DNA from: Acholeplasmatales bacterium
Lineage (GTDB): Bacteria > Bacillota_I > Bacilli_A > Acholeplasmatales > Anaeroplasmataceae
NCBI GenBank assembly: GCA_016282815.1
Contig: JAEELU010000161.1
Coordinates: forward strand, 1-10,845
Direction: 5' to 3'
DNA length: 10,845 nt
In this document: positions 7,295-10,845 of the stretch, in pieces
Position numbering within the stretch: the first letter of the stretch is position 1
How the letters are laid out: every line of letters begins with the position of its first letter
Position numbers and translations under genes: made by a program
The notes under the pieces: model-generated
Told to the model about the DNA's origin: nothing
The model's database searches: none
Seen by the model: the letters and a program-made list of their open reading frames with translations, nothing else

Positions 7295-7741
7295 TTACAA
7301 CTCCTCGCTATCTATTAGTATAGTTACTGGACCATCATTTAATAATTCTATTTTCATGTCGGCACCAAAGATACCACATTCTACTTTAATTCCAGTTTTT
7401 CTTAATTCTTCGACAAAATCTAAATAATATTCCTCTGCAATATTATAATCTAGGGCTTCAGTAAATGATGGTCTCATTCCATGAGCTACAGATCCATATA
7501 ATGTGAATTGAGATATAGCTAGGAATGAACCATTAGTATCAACTATTGATTTATTCATCTTACCATTCTCATCCTCGAATATACGTAGGCCCTGAAGCTT
7601 TCTAATCACCTTAGGAAAATCTTCCTTTGTTTCACCCTTTTTAAAGCCTATAAATAATAATATTCCATTATCTATTTTTCCTGTTATTTCATTATTCACC
7701 CTACAGCTTGCGTGGGCTACCCTTTGTACAACAACTCTCAT
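7295..7741 (-). CDS. dtd: D-aminoacyl-tRNA deacylase (DTD1 type)
   Basis: DTD removes D-amino acids (and glycine mischarged on tRNA-Ala) from tRNA, a proofreading step that is chiral and RNA-based. The product has 148 residues, the full family length. It starts with 'MRVVVQRVAHASCRV', close to the family start. The two hallmark motifs are present: 'SQFTLYG' (77-83, catalytic-pocket Thr80) and the Gly-cisPro motif in 'NDGPVT' (135-140), which excludes L-amino acids. 'HGMRPSF' (87-93) is the family's usual third block. The start codon overlaps the rel stop as ATGA (7741-7738), so translation is likely coupled to rel. The arrangement apt-rel-dtd is conserved in Bacillus and many relatives. Nothing appears truncated. 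Confidence 0.96.
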   Translation of the reverse strand: MRVVVQRVAHASCRVNNEITGKIDNGILLFIGFKKGETKEDFPKVIRKLQGLRIFEDENGKMNKSIVDTNGSFLAISQFTLYGSVAHGMRPSFTEALDYNIAEEYYLDFVEELRKTGIKVECGIFGADMKIELLNDGPVTILIDSEEL

Positions 7742-9921
7742 AGATTTTCTCTTTCTATATTGTAAATATATTTTACCTTTTTAAGGTTAATAATCATCTT
7801 TTCTAAATCTAAGAGATTATTACACATTACCTTAAGCTTAACAATTGTAGAAACAACTGATGAGCTATTGGCATTTATTGCAAGTATAGACATATTTGAG
7901 GCTGATACAGTATTCATTATTTCAACTAATAAATTCATATTAGATGTAGCCTCTATCTTAATACTTACTGGATATTTTCTACCTGGGTTAGTTGCCCATT
8001 TAAGTGGAATAATTCTTTCCTTTTGGAATGTTTTAGCATTCTTACAATTCAAATGGTGTACAACAATACCATTACCCTTTGTAACATAGCCGATTATTTC
8101 ATCACCAGGTATAGGGTTACAGCAGCTACCAAGCTTAAGCTGAGGATTTGTTAATCCCTCAACTACTACACCTGTATCACTGTTAGTAGTTAATATTCTT
8201 TGATTTCTTTCCATCTGACGATTAAATGCTTCCTCAAGCTTATTTTGATCGTCACCAGTAAATTTAGATAAAACTGTTTTAGGTGATAGGTTACCCTTAC
8301 CAACCTCTAAATATAATTCATCAAGATTATTTATATTATTCTTTGTAAAATTTTCTTTAGCAAAAACATCAGTTAGCTCGTAGCTTATAATCTTATTCTG
8401 ATGGAATTCCTCATCAACCAGCTCCTTACCATGAAGAACAAGTATATCTCTATTTTGCTTATTCAAGAAGCTCTTTATCTTGTGCTTAGCATGTGTTGTT
8501 TTAGCAATCTTTAGCCAGTTTTCACTTGGTCCAAAGGAATTCTTATTTGTCTTAATGGAGATAATATCTCCTGTTTGTAATTCATAATCAAGTGGAACGA
8601 TATGGTTATTTACCATAGCTCCTACAGTTTTATTACCAATGTTAGTATGAATCTTATATGCGAAATCAAGTGGAGTAGCACCTACAGGTAAATCTATTAC
8701 CTCTCCCTGAGGTGTATATACATATACGTTTGTATTTAATAAATCCTCTTTTACTGTTTCTACATAGTCCTTAGCATCATCAGATTTTTCTTCCTCAGAA
8801 AACTTTAGTAAGTCTCCATACCATTTTAGCTTTTGAGCAATTTCAAATTGCTCTCTTTCCTTAGAGTACTCTACTCCTTCTTTATATGCCCAGTGAGCAG
8901 CGATACCATATTCGGCTACCCTATCCATATCCTCAGTTCTTATTTGAACCTCGAATGTAAATCCATCATTACTTATAACAGTTGTATGTAATGATTGATA
9001 CATATTAGGCTTAGGTACTGCAATATAATCCTTAAATCTTTTTGGAACCGGTGTGTAATGAGAGTGAATTATACCTAATACCTGATAGCATTCTCCAATG
9101 CTATCTACTATTACTCTGATGGCAAGAATATCATAAATATCCTTAAAATCCTTATTTTGATTAACCATCTTCTTATAGATACTATAGATATTTTTAATTC
9201 TACCCTTAATTCTATAATTCTTAAGGCCACTTTCATCTAATAGCTTTTTAATTTCATCTATCGTATGATCTACATTTTGCATACGAACAGAATCCTCAGA
9301 TTTTATTTGGCCTAAAATTTTATTATAATATGCAGGTTCAACATACTTAAGTGCTGTATCTTCAAGCTCTGCCTTAATACGGAAGATACCGAGCTTATGA
9401 GCAAGAGGTGCATAAATTTCTAAGGTTTCCTTAGCAATTCTAACCTGCTTTTCACTATTAAGTGAGCCAAGTGTTCTTATGTTGTGTAATCTATCAGCAA
9501 GCTTAACAACTATAACTCTAATATCCTTAGCCATCGCTAAAAGCATATGCTGATGATTCTCAACCTGCTTTTCCTCTAGGGATACAAATTTTAGCTGACC
9601 TACCTTAGTTACACCATCGACTAGCTCAGCTATATCCTCACCAAACTCACTAGCTAATTCTTCCTTTGTCATTGATGTATCCTCAACAACATCATGTAAT
9701 AATCCAGCACAAATTGTATCAGGACCTACATGTAATGATGCTAAGATACAAGCAACATTTAGAGGGTGAATAATATAAGGCTCTCCACTTTTTCTAAATT
9801 GTCCATTATGCATTTTCTCTGCAACCTCATAGGCATGAACAATCTTCTTAGTAGAATCCTCATTATGAATATATTCCTTTGTTAAATTCAATAAATCTTC
9901 TAATTTAGAATATGATGTCAT
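7738..9921 (-). CDS. rel: Bifunctional (p)ppGpp synthetase/hydrolase, RelA/SpoT family (Rel)
   Basis: Rel makes ppGpp from ATP and GDP/GTP during amino-acid starvation and also hydrolyses it. The product has 727 residues, full length. The hydrolase HD domain (about 25-180) keeps H52 ('YIIHPLNVA'), the HD pair H76-D77 followed by VVED, and D143 ('KLADRLHNIRT'), so hydrolysis should be intact. The synthetase domain (about 230-345) has 'YDILAIRVIV' with D264, RFKD (295-298), the form found in bifunctional rather than synthesis-only enzymes, 'MYQSLHTTV' (307-315) and 'FEVQIRT' (323-329). A TGS domain follows (about 397-458), then a helical region, the zinc-finger type segment with C600, C601, H623 and C626, and a C-terminal ACT domain (about 650-722). 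The start at 9921 is preferred over 9939 because the stretch from 9936 to 9928 is the ribosome site itself. The gene ends in TGA, sharing four bases with dtd. Confidence 0.97.
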   Translation of the reverse strand: MTSYSKLEDLLNLTKEYIHNEDSTKKIVHAYEVAEKMHNGQFRKSGEPYIIHPLNVACILASLHVGPDTICAGLLHDVVEDTSMTKEELASEFGEDIAELVDGVTKVGQLKFVSLEEKQVENHQHMLLAMAKDIRVIVVKLADRLHNIRTLGSLNSEKQVRIAKETLEIYAPLAHKLGIFRIKAELEDTALKYVEPAYYNKILGQIKSEDSVRMQNVDHTIDEIKKLLDESGLKNYRIKGRIKNIYSIYKKMVNQNKDFKDIYDILAIRVIVDSIGECYQVLGIIHSHYTPVPKRFKDYIAVPKPNMYQSLHTTVISNDGFTFEVQIRTEDMDRVAEYGIAAHWAYKEGVEYSKEREQFEIAQKLKWYGDLLKFSEEEKSDDAKDYVETVKEDLLNTNVYVYTPQGEVIDLPVGATPLDFAYKIHTNIGNKTVGAMVNNHIVPLDYELQTGDIISIKTNKNSFGPSENWLKIAKTTHAKHKIKSFLNKQNRDILVLHGKELVDEEFHQNKIISYELTDVFAKENFTKNNINNLDELYLEVGKGNLSPKTVLSKFTGDDQNKLEEAFNRQMERNQRILTTNSDTGVVVEGLTNPQLKLGSCCNPIPGDEIIGYVTKGNGIVVHHLNCKNAKTFQKERIIPLKWATNPGRKYPVSIKIEATSNMNLLVEIMNTVSASNMSILAINANSSSVVSTIVKLKVMCNNLLDLEKMIINLKKVKYIYNIERENL

Positions 9922-9927
9922 ACTATA

Positions 9928-9936
9928 CCCTCCTTT
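9928..9936 (-). promoter_or_regulatory. Ribosome binding site deciding the rel start
   Basis: AAAGGAGGG on the minus strand lies six bases before the ATG at 9921. The alternative ATG at 9939 immediately precedes this site, so starting there would translate the Shine-Dalgarno sequence as Lys-Gly-Gly. The 9921 start is therefore favoured. Confidence 0.85.
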
Positions 9937-9958
9937 CAAAAGACTATTAAGCTATTAA

Positions 9959-10480
9959 TTATTCTCCTTCAAATTCCATTAAAGCGAAAACATCGTACTT
10001 CTTTAATAAATTCTTACCCTTTAAATCAACAAGGTCAATGATAAATGCAAAGCCTACTACCTCAGCTCCTGCAGACTCAGCAAGCTTAGCAGCAGCAAGT
10101 GCAGTACCACCAGTTGCAAGTAGGTCATCAACTATAACAACCTTATCGCCTTTTTTTAAAGCATCCTTGTGAATACATAATGTATTAACACCATACTCAA
10201 GAGTATAATCAACTGATAATACCTCTCTAGGAAGCTTACCAGGCTTTCTAACTGGTACGAAGCCTAAACCTAATTCATTAGCTACAGGACAGCCAAACAT
10301 AAATCCTCTAGCCTCAGGTCCTACTACAACTGTAGCACCCTTTGATTTAGCATATTCAGATAATTTCTTTATCGCATATTTAAAAGCTTCACCATCCTGA
10401 AGTAATGGAGTTATATCTCTAAATATAATTCCTTCTTTAGGAAAACCAGGTACACTTGCAATATAATTTTTCAAATTCAT
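9959..10480 (-). CDS. apt: Adenine phosphoribosyltransferase
   Basis: Apt converts adenine and PRPP to AMP and pyrophosphate, a purine salvage step in the cytoplasm. From the ATG at 10480 the product has 173 residues and begins 'MNLKNYIASVPGFPKEGI', the standard start of the family, and the usual length is about 170. Upstream in-frame ATGs at 10498 and 10486 give longer forms, but AGAGGT nine bases before 10480 fits this start best. Landmarks are 'FRDITPLL' (20-27), 'VVVGPEARGFMFG' (51-63), 'VPVRKPGKLP' (75-84) and the PRPP-binding loop 'VVIVDDLLATGGTA' (114-127). It is the first gene of the minus-strand unit, 37 bases before rel, with a promoter-like sequence about 36 bases upstream. Adenine salvage and ppGpp synthesis both act on purine nucleotide pools, which suits their pairing, but a regulatory link is inference. 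Confidence 0.96.
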   Translation of the reverse strand: MNLKNYIASVPGFPKEGIIFRDITPLLQDGEAFKYAIKKLSEYAKSKGATVVVGPEARGFMFGCPVANELGLGFVPVRKPGKLPREVLSVDYTLEYGVNTLCIHKDALKKGDKVVIVDDLLATGGTALAAAKLAESAGAEVVGFAFIIDLVDLKGKNLLKKYDVFALMEFEGE

Positions 10481-10489
10481 TTTCATTTT

Positions 10490-10495
10490 ACCTCT
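10490..10495 (-). promoter_or_regulatory. Ribosome binding site favouring the apt start at 10480
   Basis: AGAGGT on the minus strand is nine bases before ATG 10480 and only three bases before the alternative ATG at 10486. With the family alignment this points to 10480. The match to the anti-Shine-Dalgarno sequence is moderate. Confidence 0.55.
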
Positions 10496-10516
10496 CATTA
10501 CAAAAATCTATTTATA

Positions 10517-10544
10517 ATTATAACATAATTATATAATAGCACAA
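10517..10544 (-). promoter_or_regulatory. Probable promoter of the apt-rel-dtd unit
   Basis: On the minus strand TATAAT (10522-10517) is a perfect -10 box and is preceded by TGT, an extended -10 element. A weak -35 candidate TTGTGC (10544-10539) lies 16 bases upstream. An extended -10 can work with a poor -35. The start of transcription would fall near 10510, giving a leader of about 30 bases to the apt start. No terminator-like or riboswitch-like fold is visible in this short leader. Confidence 0.65.
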
Positions 10545-10604
10545 AGAAAAAATGCTTTTTATCATAAAAGATTTTAAATTTTATACAATTAAAACGAATA
10601 AAAT

Positions 10605-10633
10605 TTGAAATCGAATTAAAAATATGCTATAAT
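10605..10633 (+). promoter_or_regulatory. Strong consensus promoter of the carD-like gene
   Basis: TTGAAA (10605-10610) and a perfect TATAAT (10628-10633) are exactly 17 bases apart. TGC directly before the -10 gives the extended form as well. The expected start of transcription is near 10640, about 34 bases before the ATG. This is the best promoter in the window. It points away from the apt promoter; the two -10 boxes are about 105 bases apart. Confidence 0.8.
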
Positions 10634-10659
10634 TGTGTTAACATTGAGTAAAATCGATG

Positions 10660-10667
10660 AAAGGAGG
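10660..10667 (+). promoter_or_regulatory. Near-perfect ribosome binding site of the carD-like gene
   Basis: AAAGGAGG is six bases before the ATG at 10674. Together with the promoter it shows that translation initiation signals of the interrupted gene are intact. Confidence 0.85.
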
Positions 10668-10673
10668 TTTAAC

Positions 10674-10845
10674 ATGTTTAATATCGATGATGTCGTTATG
10701 TACACAACTTACGGCATTTGTAAGATATCTAATATTATAGAAATGTCCTTTGGTGGCAATTCCAACAGGTACTATATATTACATCCTTTATGAGAATCTA
10801 AAACAGAGATAACACTTCCTGTCGATAATCCAATGAATAAATTAA
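10674..10845 (+). pseudogene. CarD/CdnL-family transcription regulator, interrupted by an in-frame TGA and cut by the window edge
   Basis: Translation from 10674 gives 39 residues starting 'MFNIDDVVMYTTYGICKIS', with 'RYYILHPL' at 32-39. This is the N-terminal RNA-polymerase-interacting fold of the CarD/CdnL family (M-F-x-I-x-D-x-V-x-Y-x-x-x-G-I-C-x-I ... Y-Y-x-L-x-P). Codon 40 is TGA (10791-10793). The same frame then continues with 'ESKTEITLPVDNPMNKL', which is the expected next part of the domain (x-I-x-(V/L)-P-V-D-N-P), to the window end. No base insertion is needed to join the parts, so this looks like a single stop within an intact gene. CarD proteins bind the RNA polymerase beta subunit and stabilise open promoters, mainly at rRNA and housekeeping promoters. 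Options are a nonsense mutation, a base-calling error, or read-through; in most relatives the position is an aromatic residue. Whether the gene is functional is unresolved; the 3' end is outside the window. Confidence 0.75.

Noticed and set aside
9922..9939. Longer Rel with start at 9939
   Set aside because: The extra codons encode the Shine-Dalgarno sequence (Lys-Gly-Gly), and a correctly spaced ATG follows at 9921.
10564..10584. ATAAAA ... TTTTAT inverted repeat in the apt-carD spacer as a terminator or operator
   Set aside because: Six A/T-only pairs around a nine-base loop are weak and common in AT-rich DNA; no U-tract arrangement fits either strand.
10653..10690. Direct repeat ATCGATGA (10653-10660 and 10683-10690) flanking the carD start
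   Set aside because: Only eight bases, one copy lies in coding sequence (Ile-Asp-Asp), and no third copy is nearby; chance is the simpler explanation.
10791..10793. TGA in carD as selenocysteine, or as a sign of genetic code 4
   Set aside because: No SECIS-like hairpin is evident just after the TGA and CarD is not a selenoprotein family. All Trp codons in the long genes are TGG, so general reassignment is not supported; I keep only the test described in the findings.

Overview
The window comes from an AT-rich, low-GC Gram-positive type genome (Bacillota, or a relative of the wall-less Mollicutes). Three things point there: strong AAAGGAGG-like ribosome binding sites, the gene order apt-rel-dtd familiar from Bacillus, and a bifunctional Gram-positive Rel protein. 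TGA is read here as a normal stop: roughly thirty tryptophans in the translated genes are all TGG, and two genes end in TGA. No genus can be named from sequence alone. No mobile element, RNA gene or CRISPR array was seen.

Almost everything is on the minus strand. Reading from right to left, one probable seven-gene transcription unit starts at an extended -10 promoter near 10520. It carries apt (purine salvage), rel (ppGpp synthesis and hydrolysis), dtd (D-aminoacyl-tRNA deacylase), an unrecognised 599-residue membrane protein, rimO (ribosomal protein S12 methylthiotransferase), a stand-alone CinA C-terminal domain (NMN amidohydrolase type) and an unrecognised 136-residue four-helix membrane protein. 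Gaps are 37 bases or less, one junction is an ATGA overlap, and the unit closes with an intrinsic terminator at about 3244-3266.

A second minus-strand unit has its own promoter at about 3121-3149. It holds leuS (leucyl-tRNA synthetase) and, 14 bases after it, the N-terminal membrane half of an FUSC/aromatic-acid-exporter family protein that runs off the left edge. The 182 bases before leuS contain the terminator of the upstream unit, a pair of AT-rich inverted repeats and the promoter, but no visible T-box.

At the right edge, divergent from apt, a CarD/CdnL-type transcription regulator gene starts on the plus strand behind a near-consensus promoter and a perfect Shine-Dalgarno sequence. It is interrupted by an in-frame TGA at codon 40, while recognisable CarD sequence continues in the same frame to the window edge. 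This is the most unusual thing in the window: a nonsense mutation, a sequence error or read-through. The content is otherwise housekeeping: translation quality control, nucleotide salvage and the stringent response, plus two orphan membrane proteins.
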